From an uncultured Oscillospiraceae bacterium (GTDB lineage Bacteria; Bacillota; Clostridia; Oscillospirales; Ruminococcaceae), in NCBI GenBank assembly GCA_934464775.1, contig CAKSKG010000008.1, positions 26,600-90,599 on the forward strand: 64,000 bases of DNA, in the 5' to 3' direction. The notes under the pieces were generated by a model that worked only from the letters and a program-made list of their open reading frames with translations, did not search any database and was not told where the DNA came from. The position numbers and the translations under genes are program-made. Every line of letters begins with the position of its first letter. Positions within the stretch are counted from its first letter, which is position 1. Below, piece after piece: positions 24,488-33,388 of the stretch.

Positions 24488-25204
24488 TTATTTTCTTCCG
24501 TCAAGATAAAGCATTATGCCCTCAAAAACGGTGAATGCCGTTTTTTGCTGATACGAGCTGTCGGTGAGGTGTGCCGCCTCGTCGGGATTTGATAAAAAGC
24601 CGCATTCTGCCATTACCGCAGGATTTTTGCAGAAGTGGCAGAGATAAAGCTCGCTGCCGCATAGTTTTGTTTCACGGGTATTGTATGGCTGGAGATTGTT
24701 TTTGAAAAGCGACTGGAGCGTTGATGCAAGCTGTGCGCTTTCGGGATTTGCCGCCGAATAGAACATCTGCGCTCCGCTGAACTGAGGGTCGCTGTAAGTG
24801 TTCTGGTGGATCGAAACGCACACAGAATCGGGGTACTTGTTGAAAAGCTCCAGCCGATTTTCCATATCGGATATTTTCTGGGCACGGATACCCTCGATGC
24901 CGCTGTCGTGTATGGAAGTATCGGTGTCACGGGTGGTTTCCACGGTATAGCCGAAAATTTCCGCCATGTCGCGCACCGAAAGCATTATGTTGAGATTGAT
25001 GCCCTTTTCGGGAGTTCCGTCCGCCGTGGAGCAGCCGCCGTCCATTCCGCCGTGGCCTGCGTCCAATACGATCACAGTTTTATCCTCGGGCACGGTGCTG
25101 ACGTAAACCGCCGTGTCCGATCTGCTGACGGCGTAGCATATCACCCCGATGCCGAGGCAGAGCGTTGCCGCCGCAAAGACCGAATCCATTTTGAATCTGC
25201 GCAT
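24488..25204 (-). CDS. N-acetylmuramoyl-L-alanine amidase, CwlD-like
   Basis: A 238-residue Amidase_3 enzyme. An N-terminal membrane anchor (about 7-26) is followed by the zinc-dependent catalytic domain: VIVLDAGHGGMDGG (zinc His), CVSIHQNTYS (zinc His) and AECGFLSNP (catalytic Glu). Length and layout fit CwlD, which with PdaA makes muramic-delta-lactam in the spore cortex, and the window has other sporulation genes. A vegetative amidase cannot be excluded, since there is no pdaA or gerD beside it. The ATG at 25204 follows AAGGAGGATATT and is preferred to 25222. Confidence 0.82.
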   Translation of the reverse strand: MRRFKMDSVFAAATLCLGIGVICYAVSRSDTAVYVSTVPEDKTVIVLDAGHGGMDGGCSTADGTPEKGINLNIMLSVRDMAEIFGYTVETTRDTDTSIHDSGIEGIRAQKISDMENRLELFNKYPDSVCVSIHQNTYSDPQFSGAQMFYSAANPESAQLASTLQSLFKNNLQPYNTRETKLCGSELYLCHFCKNPAVMAECGFLSNPDEAAHLTDSSYQQKTAFTVFEGIMLYLDGRK

Positions 25205-25285
25205 AATATCCTCCTTGTCCAAAGCTGCGTTTACTCAATTTATATGTGGACCGGGAGGCTTTTATGTCAGGGGAGACTGAAACAC

Positions 25286-25327
25286 AAAAACAGAAAAGCT
25301 CTTATCCGAAAGATAAGAGCTTTTCTG
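25286..25327 (-). terminator. terminator of tRNA-Lys
   Basis: A 16-bp perfect stem (25291-25306 with 25312-25327) over a five-base loop; T-tract on the minus strand at 25286-25290. Confidence 0.9.
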
Positions 25328-25403
25328 TGGTGTGCCATTGGGGATTTGAACCCCAGACCCTTTGATTAAAAGTCAAATGCTCTGCCGACTGAGCTAATGG
25401 CAC
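25328..25403 (-). tRNA. tRNA-Lys (anticodon TTT)
   Basis: The 76-nt minus-strand gene folds as a cloverleaf: acceptor GTGCCAT with ATGGCAC, D-arm GCTCAGTCGGCAGAGC, anticodon loop CTTTTAA with TTT, T-arm GGGGTTCAAATCCCC and an encoded CCA. It has a consensus promoter at 25457-25485 and a strong terminator. Confidence 0.97.
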
Positions 25404-25456
25404 ATATATAAGCATTGTTTTCTATCCGATATATAAGACATTCACAACGCTTATTT

Positions 25457-25485
25457 ATTATACAGTATAAAGAACATTTTGTCAA
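25457..25485 (-). promoter_or_regulatory. promoter of tRNA-Lys
   Basis: Minus strand TTGACA (25480-25485) and TATAAT (25457-25462) with a 17-base spacer, both perfect. Confidence 0.9.
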
Positions 25486-25573
25486 TAGATATTTCCGAAT
25501 ATTTTATTTTTTGTCATATAGATGATTTTACTGCGTCGATAATTGCATTTGTTAGTAATATTTGCACAAATAA

Positions 25574-26365
25574 TTATCTGTCATATTCAAATTCTATCCT
25601 GTCCGTGTGGATAATAAATTCGGGAAAGCTCTTTTTGTTGCGGCAGAGAGCATGAAGCTCATACATTCCGTTTGCAAGATACATCTCATTGTATATCCAC
25701 TCGGCATTTTCAAGCTCATCGTCCAGCCGCTCCACGGAGCAGTCATGGAGATGCATTGCCGTAACATCGGAGCCGCTGCCGTAGTTGTTTATATATACAG
25801 TGATATCGGTGCCGCTGCGGACTATTTTTCTTATGCTGCCGCCTTTAAAGCCGTATTCCTTCCAGATCTCATCGGGGATAGGCTCGGTTCTTGCAGGATA
25901 TTCCTCCTCGAAGCGGAAGTCCGTTTCCTGCATGAAAATGCGGCAGCTGTCGGCGTATTCCTCCAGCAGCTCGGTGACGTGTTCGTCCGCATAGCCCAGA
26001 GCAGCGATCCTTATATCGGGTATCTGCGATATGATCTCCTCGGGAAGTATCAGCCGCAGATTCTCGATCTTTTCCGAAAGACGCTTTGCTGCGATGAACG
26101 GTGCATCTTCGGGCAGGTGAGTGTGCTGCCAGCGGTCATATTCCGCACGGACGATATCCTCGCTTTCGGCTCTGTCCTCGGCGAAAACATCATATGATGT
26201 GTTGCTTATCTGCACGCATTCAAAGCGGATCTCCTCGGTAAACACCGCAAAAATTTTCTCGTAAAATTCACGGCTGCTCATGTCCTTTGAGGAGCAGTGC
26301 CGCAGATTCAGGGCAAGTCCCGTAGCCTTTGATTTAAGATACCATTCTTTTGTGTAGTAGTACAT
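25574..26365 (-). CDS. uncharacterised protein, DUF4085-like
   Basis: The 263-residue cytosolic protein begins MYYYTKEWY, an opening I associate with DUF4085 proteins; assignment is tentative. Central parts are helical and acidic (LLEEYADSCRIFMQ, IWKEYGFKGGSIRKI), followed by a beta-rich C-terminal half (DITVYINNYG, EWIYNEMYLANGMYELHALC, EFIIHTDRIEFEY). There are no catalytic motifs that I recognise. It begins 19 bases after the MATE gene stop on the same strand and is likely co-transcribed with it. Confidence 0.65.
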   Translation of the reverse strand: MYYYTKEWYLKSKATGLALNLRHCSSKDMSSREFYEKIFAVFTEEIRFECVQISNTSYDVFAEDRAESEDIVRAEYDRWQHTHLPEDAPFIAAKRLSEKIENLRLILPEEIISQIPDIRIAALGYADEHVTELLEEYADSCRIFMQETDFRFEEEYPARTEPIPDEIWKEYGFKGGSIRKIVRSGTDITVYINNYGSGSDVTAMHLHDCSVERLDDELENAEWIYNEMYLANGMYELHALCRNKKSFPEFIIHTDRIEFEYDR

Positions 26366-26384
26366 TCAGATCACCCTTCAAGTG

Positions 26385-27746
26385 TTATTGTTGATTTTCT
26401 CTGCCCAGCTTCCTTACGAACCATATCAGAAACGGCAGGCTCGTTGCGGCGGAAAGCACATCTGCCGCAGTCTGTACGGAAATAACTCCGTTCAGACCGT
26501 ATATATCGGGCAGTATAAGTATCAGCGGAATAAAATATATTCCCTGCCTGCATGATGAAAGCAGCACGGCAGTCCATGATTTTCCGATAGACTGGAACGT
26601 CATGTTCGATGTTGTGGTAAGGGGAAGCAGCGGCATTGAAAGGCACTGTATGCGGAGCGCCAAAGCTCCCGTTTCAATTACCTGCGGATCGTCTTTGATG
26701 AACAGCTCCATAAGCTGCGGAGCAAATATAAAGCCTCCTGCAGCAAGCACAGTCATCATTATCGTTGCGGTGATATAATTGAACATCAGCGCTTCCTTTA
26801 CGCGCTTGTATTTTCCTGCGCCGTAGTTGAAGCCCGCAACGGGCTGATAGCCCTGACCGAAGCCAAGTATCACCGAGAATATCAGCATGAATATCTTCCC
26901 GACGATGCTTATTGCCGCCACAGCCGCATCTCCGTAATCCGCCGCCGCATTGTTCAGCATCACGGTGGAAATGCTTGCCAGTCCCTGTCGGCAGAACGAG
27001 GGCAGACCGTTTCTGATTATTTTCAGATACAGCATCGGCGAGCGTGATATGCTCCGCACCGACAGCCTGACGGTGGTTTTCTTCGCAAGGAAAAAATATA
27101 ACAGAATGCAGAAGCTTATGATATTTCCGATAAGCGTTGCCGCAGCTGCGCCCGTTATCCCCATGTCAAAAACAAAGATCATCAGAGGGTCAAGTCCGAT
27201 GTTGAGTATGCTTCCCGAAGCAAGTCCTATCATCGAGAGCCGAGCTTTTCCCTCGGAGCGGAGAATATTGTTCAGCACAAAGGTCATGGTCATGAACGGT
27301 GCGGAGATAAGTATATATTTTCCGTATTCGGCGGCATAGGGGAGTATAGTTTCCGTTGAGCCGAGCAGCCGCATAAGCGGTTCAAGCGTAAGCAGTCCCG
27401 TTATCCCGAGCAGCAGTCCGAAAACTGCGGAAGCCGCAAGTCCCGAGGACGCATAGCAGTCGGCTTCGTCATTTTTCCGCTGTCCGAGCAGTCGTGATAT
27501 TGCGGAGCCTGAACCCATTCCCAGTGTGAAGCCCACTGCCTGTATCACAGCCATAAGCGAGAAAACTATTCCGATAGCGCCCGAAGCGCTTGTTCCCAGC
27601 TTCGACACGAAAAATGTGTCCGCAGTGTTGTATACCGATGTTACCAGCATCGAGATTATCGTTGGCACCGCAAGTCCTGCCACCAGTGGCTTTACCGGCG
27701 TTTCGGTCATTTTTGCAAACTGACTGTTTTCATCAGATCTGTTCAT
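26385..27746 (-). CDS. MATE-family efflux transporter
   Basis: A 453-residue, 12-helix MATE protein: LAVPTIISMLVTSVYNTADT near the N-terminus, GSGSAISRLLGQ and the mid-protein FGQGYQPVAGFNYGAGKYKR are characteristic of the DinF/MepA branch common in Clostridia. The ATG at 27746 lies after AAAGGATCGG. It is divergent from spoIIGA, with 163 bases between. The DUF4085-like gene follows. Substrate unknown. Confidence 0.9.
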   Translation of the reverse strand: MNRSDENSQFAKMTETPVKPLVAGLAVPTIISMLVTSVYNTADTFFVSKLGTSASGAIGIVFSLMAVIQAVGFTLGMGSGSAISRLLGQRKNDEADCYASSGLAASAVFGLLLGITGLLTLEPLMRLLGSTETILPYAAEYGKYILISAPFMTMTFVLNNILRSEGKARLSMIGLASGSILNIGLDPLMIFVFDMGITGAAAATLIGNIISFCILLYFFLAKKTTVRLSVRSISRSPMLYLKIIRNGLPSFCRQGLASISTVMLNNAAADYGDAAVAAISIVGKIFMLIFSVILGFGQGYQPVAGFNYGAGKYKRVKEALMFNYITATIMMTVLAAGGFIFAPQLMELFIKDDPQVIETGALALRIQCLSMPLLPLTTTSNMTFQSIGKSWTAVLLSSCRQGIYFIPLILILPDIYGLNGVISVQTAADVLSAATSLPFLIWFVRKLGRENQQ

Positions 27747-27909
27747 TTTCCTATCCGATCCTTTATATAATAGTATAACGTTCCATATCTTTTGTTATTA
27801 TATCACAATATCCAATTTACTGCAAGCCGTCCGTCCGACATATTTTTCGGCGGACAGCGTTTATAATCATAGTTGTGGGTAAGCTCATTATATACGGAGG
27901 CGCGGCTGA

Positions 27910-28740
27910 ATGTATATTTATATTGATGTGCTTATAGTAACATCGGTCTATATTGATTTTTTGCTGATAAAGGCTGCGGGAAAGCTGCTTCGGCTTCGAT
28001 GTACGGCGGCAAGGAGCATTCTTGCGGCGCTGGCAGGAAGTCTGTTCTCGCTGACACTGCTGCTGCCGCCGCCGGGAGCGTTATTTTCCGCAGCGGTAAG
28101 GATAGTTTCCGTTATGTGCATGGTGCTTATCGCATTCGGCTTCGGCGGAGCGGCACGGTATGTCAAGACCTGCATAGTTTTCTCGCTGATAAGCTTTCTG
28201 TTTGCGGGAATGTGCTTTTTCCTGTCCCAGTCGGCGGCAGGGGGATTCATACTTTGCAGGGGAGGGGCGGTGTATTTCGATATTTCCCTGACCGTGCTGA
28301 TAGTATCCACTGCCGCCGCATACTGCGCAGCTCTGCTTTACAGGAAGATCACCGATAAAGGCACCGATTTCAGGGGCACATACACGCTGACCGTATGCTT
28401 CGGCGGAAAATATGCTTCCGTGAAAGCGGCTGCCGATACGGGAAATACCCTTACCGACAGCGTAACGGGCGACAGCATAATCGTGTGCGGCGAAAAGCAG
28501 CTGTCGGATATTTTTTCATCGGGAGATATCCCACGGAGCTTTTCTGCGGCTGTTCCGAAGGGCTGGCGGTTCGTTCCGTACAATACGGCTTCGGGCAGCG
28601 GGATAATGCCCGTGTTCCGTCCGCAGTCGATCTACATACGGAACGATGAAAACGGAAAACGCTGCCGTGCGGAAGCTCTGATAGGCGTTGCGGAAGCGGA
28701 TATGGAAACAGCAGTGTTCGATCCTGTGATATTCAATTAA
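27910..28740 (+). CDS. spoIIGA: sigma-E processing peptidase SpoIIGA
   Basis: SpoIIGA is the mother-cell membrane aspartic protease that cleaves the pro-sequence of sigma-E after SpoIIR signalling. The 276-residue protein has five N-terminal membrane helices (1-145) and a cytosolic domain with catalytic Asp176 in AAADTGNTLTD. The C-terminal part (GSGIMPVFRPQSIYI, EALIGVAEADM) is typical. ACGGAGG precedes the ATG. TATAAT at 27862-27867 is a likely -10, and TCCGACA (27834-27840) is one mismatch from a reverse Spo0A box. It is followed after 17 bases by sigE. Confidence 0.93.
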   Translation: MYIYIDVLIVTSVYIDFLLIKAAGKLLRLRCTAARSILAALAGSLFSLTLLLPPPGALFSAAVRIVSVMCMVLIAFGFGGAARYVKTCIVFSLISFLFAGMCFFLSQSAAGGFILCRGGAVYFDISLTVLIVSTAAAYCAALLYRKITDKGTDFRGTYTLTVCFGGKYASVKAAADTGNTLTDSVTGDSIIVCGEKQLSDIFSSGDIPRSFSAAVPKGWRFVPYNTASGSGIMPVFRPQSIYIRNDENGKRCRAEALIGVAEADMETAVFDPVIFN

Positions 28741-28757
28741 CGAAAGGAAATGATAAT

Positions 28758-29492
28758 ATGTCAGGAGCAGAAGTGTTCACACGTATATGCAGGCTTGCCG
28801 CCGCATTGTGCAGAGGAATAATGCTGAAGCTGTGGGGCAGGGACGGGGTGTATTATATCAACGGTCCCGACTCGCTGCCCCCTCCGCTCACTCCCGAGGA
28901 GGAGGAAAGAGTATTTGCTCTGCTGGAGACAGACCCTGCGGCTGCCCGTGATGAGCTGATAGTCCATAATCTTCGGCTGGTGGTGTATATCGCACGGAAA
29001 TTCGAGTCTACGGGCATCGGCGTCGAGGACCTTATATCTATCGGAACGGTGGGGCTGATAAAGGCGGTGAACACATTCTGTCCCTGCAAGAACATCAAGC
29101 TTGCCACATATGCTTCAAGGTGCATTGAGAATGAGATACTCATGTTCCTGCGGAAAGCCTCACAAAACAGGAACGAAATATCCATAGACGAGCCGCTGAA
29201 TATCGACTGGGACGGCAACGAGCTGCTGCTGTCCGATATCCTCGGCACGGAGGAGGATACCGTTAACAGCGGCATAGAAACAACTGCGGAGCGTCAGGTG
29301 CTTCGTGAGGCTGTGAGCCGTCTGCCTGCAAGGGAGCGGGAGATAATGGAAATGCGCTTCGGGCTTATTACGGGACATGAGCTGACCCAGAAAGAGACTG
29401 CGGATCTGATCGGCATATCACAGTCCTATATCTCACGGCTGGAAAAAAAGATAATCAAAAAGCTTAGAAAGGAGTTGGAACAGATATTGTAA
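28758..29492 (+). CDS. sigE: RNA polymerase sporulation sigma factor sigma-E
   Basis: The 244-residue early mother-cell sigma factor. The N-terminal pro-sequence (about 1-30, with hydrophobic LAAALCRGIMLKL) precedes GVYYINGPDSLPPPLTPEEE, the region processed by SpoIIGA. Region 2 (DLISIGTVGLIKAVNTF, KLATYASRCIENEILMFLR) and region 4 (LTQKETADLIGISQSYISRLEKK) are intact. It sits next to its protease gene, as in all spore formers. It suggests that the organism can enter sporulation; later spore genes are not in the window. Confidence 0.96.
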   Translation: MSGAEVFTRICRLAAALCRGIMLKLWGRDGVYYINGPDSLPPPLTPEEEERVFALLETDPAAARDELIVHNLRLVVYIARKFESTGIGVEDLISIGTVGLIKAVNTFCPCKNIKLATYASRCIENEILMFLRKASQNRNEISIDEPLNIDWDGNELLLSDILGTEEDTVNSGIETTAERQVLREAVSRLPAREREIMEMRFGLITGHELTQKETADLIGISQSYISRLEKKIIKKLRKELEQIL

Positions 29493-29608
29493 GCATTATG
29501 TAAACATTTGTCGGAACGTATGTTTCTGTATGATTACCAGTTTTCACGGCTTTTTTTATGTAAAATGAAGAAATGTTTTGTAATTTTTGTTTTTGAACTG
29601 TTTTTTTC

Positions 29609-29637
29609 TTGACATATTTGTTTTATGATGTTAATAT
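29609..29637 (+). promoter_or_regulatory. promoter of the Big2-GH25 lysozyme gene
   Basis: TTGACA (29609-29614), 17-base spacer, TAATAT (29632-29637), leaving a 5' untranslated region of about 90 bases. Confidence 0.7.
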
Positions 29638-29735
29638 TAAAGTATATTAAGATTCGCAAACTATGCATTTTATGCTAAGATCAGAAAATAAAGAAAAAAC
29701 GGCAGTCAAACAAAGAACAAGGAGAACAAAATATT

Positions 29736-31625
29736 ATGAATGCAAAAGCCATTGTCCGCAGTGCGGCAGCAGCAGCAGCCTCGCTGGTCATGTGCCTGTC
29801 GGGAGCAGTGTCGGTGTCCGCATTTACGGATCCTGCCATTGATGCGGGAATAATAGATGAAAACGGCGTTATCATTTCCTCGTATGCAAACAGTTCGGGC
29901 TCTGTCCGCGGAAGCAAATTTTCAATTCCCACAGACAGCATCACGCTCTCCTGCGGAGAAACATACAGGATCGTTCCCACATTTTATTCGGCAGAGGATA
30001 ATTACATAAACTTTACCGTTGAAAACAATTCCGTTGCCGATGTTGCTGCGGACGGAACGGTCACAGGCGTTGGTTCGGGAAGCACAGTGATAAACTGCAC
30101 CGCTTCCGACGGAACCTCGGTACAGCTGAAGGTACAGGTCGTTAAGGAGGGCGAAAGCGCTTCTGCGACAAAGGTATATTTCAGTCAGCATTACAAGCAG
30201 CTCAAGGTGGGCGATGTGTGGCGTGCTTCCGCTTCGATAGCTCCAAAGGGCTGCAAATATACGGTCAAGTATCATTCCGACAACAAGAGCGTCGCAACCG
30301 TTATAAAGACAGGCGATGTTACGGCTGTTGGAGCAGGTAGCTGCACGATCACTATAACTACCGATAACGGTCTTACCGATACAATGGTGATCGACGTAAC
30401 GGACGAAAGTGCCGCAGCCGACAGCGGCGAATACGGCATTCCTGCGGAAGGCTCATATATTGCTTTTGAAGCGGATACTCTCGAGATCGCTTCCGGCGAA
30501 AAGGTGAAGCCTGCCGTTACGGTAAATTCCGACAGCTCGGACAATACTCTGAAATTCAGCTCCTCCGATACCTCCGTTGCAAAGGTATCAAGCAAGGGAA
30601 CTATCAAGGGAATAAGCAAGGGCAAGGCTGACATCACTGTTACCTGCGGCGATCTCTCCGATGTTATAACGGTCTATGTTGACTGCACCGCAGAGGAAGA
30701 TATTGTTCCCGAGTATGACGAAAACGGCAATCTGCTGCCCTCAAAGGTGGAATTTATATATAATTCCGATATGCTGGAGGTAGGCGAGAAGTTTTCTACG
30801 GGACTTAAAATATATCCCAAGGGAACAACCTATGAGCTTACATATTCGTCCAGCGACACTTCCGTTGCGATAGTCAGCAAAAAGGGAACCGTCAAGGGCG
30901 TGGGAGCCGGTACAGCCGTTATTACGGTCACCACCAACAACGGCAAATCCGATTCGTTCCTTGTAACGGTTTATAATGAGCGTCTTTCGGGCATCGACGT
31001 TTCAAAGTGGAACGGCGATATCGACTGGGAAACGGTAAGCAAGAATCCCGATATCAATTTTGTAATGATAAGATCCTCTTACGGCTATGAAAACACCGAT
31101 CCAAAGCTGGACCGCAATGTTGAGGGCTGCGAGAAGTACAATATTCCTTACGGCTTCTATCATTATATGTATGCCGAAAATGTCGAGGAGGCTTCCCGTG
31201 AAGCGGATTACTTCCTTGATGCCATAAGCGGCTATAATCCCACATATCCTGTTGTTCTGGATATCGAGGAATCGTTCTATCAGAAGATGTCCAAGAAGCA
31301 GGTCACCGATATCGTCTGCACCTTTATGGAAAAGCTGGAGGACGCAGGCTATTATGCTATGATATACAGCTATGCCAAGTTCTTTGACGATAATCTGGAG
31401 ATCGACCGTGTTAGCAGATATGATTTCTGGGTTGCCTGCTGGGGCTCACATGACCGTCTGAACGAGAATTTCAGCTATTCCTACGGTATGTGGCAGTACA
31501 GCGAAACAGGCAGGATCAGCGGCTGCGACGAGGCTGTTGACCTTAATTACAGCTATAAGAATTATCCTTATATAATCAAGAAATACGGACTTAACGGCTT
31601 TATCACCGATGACAGCGGCACGTAA
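29736..31625 (+). CDS. secreted GH25 lysozyme with four Big2 Ig-like domains
   Basis: The 629-residue protein has a signal peptide (1-31), four bacterial Ig-like group 2 repeats (about 57-140, 143-225, 238-315, 328-413) and a C-terminal GH25 domain from about 416. The Big2 units show the typical SSDTSVAKVSSKGTIKGISK pattern, repeated with variation. GH25 landmarks are GIDVSKWNGDIDW with a catalytic Asp, VVLDIEES with the Asp-Glu pair, FWVACWG and YGMWQYSETG. It should cleave beta-1,4 links in peptidoglycan. The repeats probably bind wall polymers. No anchor is present. Confidence 0.92.
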   Translation: MNAKAIVRSAAAAAASLVMCLSGAVSVSAFTDPAIDAGIIDENGVIISSYANSSGSVRGSKFSIPTDSITLSCGETYRIVPTFYSAEDNYINFTVENNSVADVAADGTVTGVGSGSTVINCTASDGTSVQLKVQVVKEGESASATKVYFSQHYKQLKVGDVWRASASIAPKGCKYTVKYHSDNKSVATVIKTGDVTAVGAGSCTITITTDNGLTDTMVIDVTDESAAADSGEYGIPAEGSYIAFEADTLEIASGEKVKPAVTVNSDSSDNTLKFSSSDTSVAKVSSKGTIKGISKGKADITVTCGDLSDVITVYVDCTAEEDIVPEYDENGNLLPSKVEFIYNSDMLEVGEKFSTGLKIYPKGTTYELTYSSSDTSVAIVSKKGTVKGVGAGTAVITVTTNNGKSDSFLVTVYNERLSGIDVSKWNGDIDWETVSKNPDINFVMIRSSYGYENTDPKLDRNVEGCEKYNIPYGFYHYMYAENVEEASREADYFLDAISGYNPTYPVVLDIEESFYQKMSKKQVTDIVCTFMEKLEDAGYYAMIYSYAKFFDDNLEIDRVSRYDFWVACWGSHDRLNENFSYSYGMWQYSETGRISGCDEAVDLNYSYKNYPYIIKKYGLNGFITDDSGT

Positions 31626-31658
31626 TAAATGACGGAATAATATAATAAAGTATATCAG

Positions 31659-31690
31659 GGCGGCATATAATATGTATGCCGCCTTATTTT
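31659..31690 (+). terminator. terminator of the lysozyme gene
   Basis: GGCGGCATA (31659-31667) pairs with TATGCCGCC (31675-31683), followed by TTATTTT. The tail is weaker than most in this window. Confidence 0.75.
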
Positions 31691-31713
31691 ACGGAAAAAG
31701 AAAGGAAGATCCT

Positions 31714-32454
31714 ATGAACGAGGACAAACGCTTTGCAGTTCTTATTGATGCGGACAATGTTTCCGCAAGATATATCAAGCCTATTCTTGACGAGCTTTCA
31801 AACGATGGCATAATAACATATAAACGTATATACGGCGACTGGACCAAGCCCGAGCTTGCTCCGTGGAAATCCGTTCTGCTGAATTATTCAATAACTCCCA
31901 TACAGCAGTATAACTATACCACGGGAAAAAATTCCACCGATTCGGCAATGATAATCGACGCCATGGATATACTTTACGGCGGAAATGTTGACGGCTTCTG
32001 CATCGTTTCCAGCGACAGCGATTTTACCCGTCTTGCGGCACGTTTAAGAGAATCGGGAATGTATGTTATCGGCATGGGCGAAAAGAAAACTCCCAATCCG
32101 TTTATTGCCGCCTGCAACAGATTTTTGCAGCTTGAAGTTATTTCGGGCGTGGACGGAGATCATGACAACAGCGAGCAGCGCAGGACAGCTTCCGAAAACG
32201 AAACGCACCTGCTGTCAAAGGAAACGGTCCGCAAAGCTTTTGCGGCAATACTTACGGAAATATCCGACGAGGACGGCTGGGCAAATCTAAGTCAGGCAGG
32301 AAATATCCTTACCAAGCGTTTTCCCAGCTTTGATGTAAGAAGCTTCGGGTTTATGAAGCTTACGCCGTTTATAAAATCACTGGGCGCATTTGAGATAACA
32401 TCTGTCCCCAGCGAGCGCGGAAACGTGCGTGTTGTATATGTAAGGAACAAATAA
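31714..32454 (+). CDS. NYN-domain (LabA/DUF88) nuclease-like protein with OST-HTH/LOTUS domain
   Basis: The 246-residue protein combines a PIN-like NYN domain (1-150) with a C-terminal OST-HTH (about 165-243). Acidic NYN residues are visible: AVLIDADNVSA (Asp12, Asp14), NSTDSAMIIDAMD and IVSSDSDFTRLA. OST-HTH/LOTUS domains bind RNA, so a role as an RNase or RNA-binding factor is likely. I use the ATG at 31714 after AAAGGAAG; the longer frame from 31672 starts inside the preceding terminator hairpin. Confidence 0.87.
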   Translation: MNEDKRFAVLIDADNVSARYIKPILDELSNDGIITYKRIYGDWTKPELAPWKSVLLNYSITPIQQYNYTTGKNSTDSAMIIDAMDILYGGNVDGFCIVSSDSDFTRLAARLRESGMYVIGMGEKKTPNPFIAACNRFLQLEVISGVDGDHDNSEQRRTASENETHLLSKETVRKAFAAILTEISDEDGWANLSQAGNILTKRFPSFDVRSFGFMKLTPFIKSLGAFEITSVPSERGNVRVVYVRNK

Positions 32455-32479
32455 GCTCCTGCGAAAGGAATGAGCATAT

Positions 32480-33133
32480 ATGCTGACCAATGATGATTTT
32501 GAAGCGGCGATTTTCGATCTTGACGGCACTCTTATTGATTCAAACCGTGTCTGGGAAAAGATCGACAGAAAATATCTTGATGAAAAAAATATCTATATCT
32601 CCGACAGCGAGATAAAGCGTCTTGCGGCGATGACCTATGAGGAATGTGCGGAATATATCTGCGGCAAGGGCGTTGATACCGATGCGGAAACTCTCAAAAA
32701 GGAATTTAATGAAATGGCGGTGTATGAGTACCGCTACAATGTTTTCCTTAAACCGAACGTTCGGGAATATCTTATGCTGCTTAGGGCAAAAGGAAAGAAA
32801 ATAGCTCTTGCGACGGCATCTCCTGCGGAGCTTTATGAGCCTGTTCTGCGGCATAATAATATCTATAAATGCTTTGACGCTTTCTGCACCACCGAAGAGG
32901 CAGGCTATGGCAAGGACCGTCCCGATGTATATTTACTGGCTGCCCACAAGCTTGATACGGCTCCCGAATGCTGTGCGGTGTTTGAGGACGTTATGAAAGG
33001 AATTTTCAGCGCAAGGGACGCAGGCATGATGACGGTGGGCGTTTATGACAAATATTCCGAGGACGATATCGTTACGATGCGTTCGGCGGCGGACAGATAT
33101 ATAATGGATTTTTCCGAAATGCTTTTCGGGTGA
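32480..33133 (+). CDS. HAD-superfamily hydrolase (subfamily IA, phosphoglucomutase-like)
   Basis: The 217-residue phosphatase-like protein has motif I FDLDGTLIDS (nucleophile Asp13, Asp15), a helical C1 cap (25-90), motif II ATASP, motif III Lys in GYGKDRPD and motif IV FEDVMKGIFSARDAGM. AAAGGAATGAG precedes the ATG. It starts 25 bases after the NYN gene, suggesting an operon. Likely a small phosphorylated metabolite phosphatase; substrate not inferable. Confidence 0.88.
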   Translation: MLTNDDFEAAIFDLDGTLIDSNRVWEKIDRKYLDEKNIYISDSEIKRLAAMTYEECAEYICGKGVDTDAETLKKEFNEMAVYEYRYNVFLKPNVREYLMLLRAKGKKIALATASPAELYEPVLRHNNIYKCFDAFCTTEEAGYGKDRPDVYLLAAHKLDTAPECCAVFEDVMKGIFSARDAGMMTVGVYDKYSEDDIVTMRSAADRYIMDFSEMLFG

Positions 33134-33204
33134 GATCTTTTGTTCACAGAAATGCCGCATATATCGGCAATATGATATTTATTTGTAAATTTAATAAAAA
33201 ACTG

Positions 33205-33233
33205 TTGAAATCAGCGGAAATATATGTTATAAT
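33205..33233 (+). promoter_or_regulatory. promoter of the EAL-HDOD/hprK gene group
   Basis: TTGAAA (33205-33210), 17-base spacer, TATAAT (33228-33233). The 5' leader is about 150 bases and contains GGAAGCACCGTTTTCGGCGG with no fold that I recognise. Confidence 0.8.
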
Positions 33234-33388
33234 AATACAAATTACTGTGGATATGTTTATAGGAAGCACCGTTTTCGGCGGCAGCTCCCGTACTGTCTGC
33301 GGAAAATGAACTCCGAAAAAGATGCGTATGGGTTTTCGGGGAATGCGCAGTGCTATGCATTGTGCAGTTTCGGAAAGGTGGTCTATTA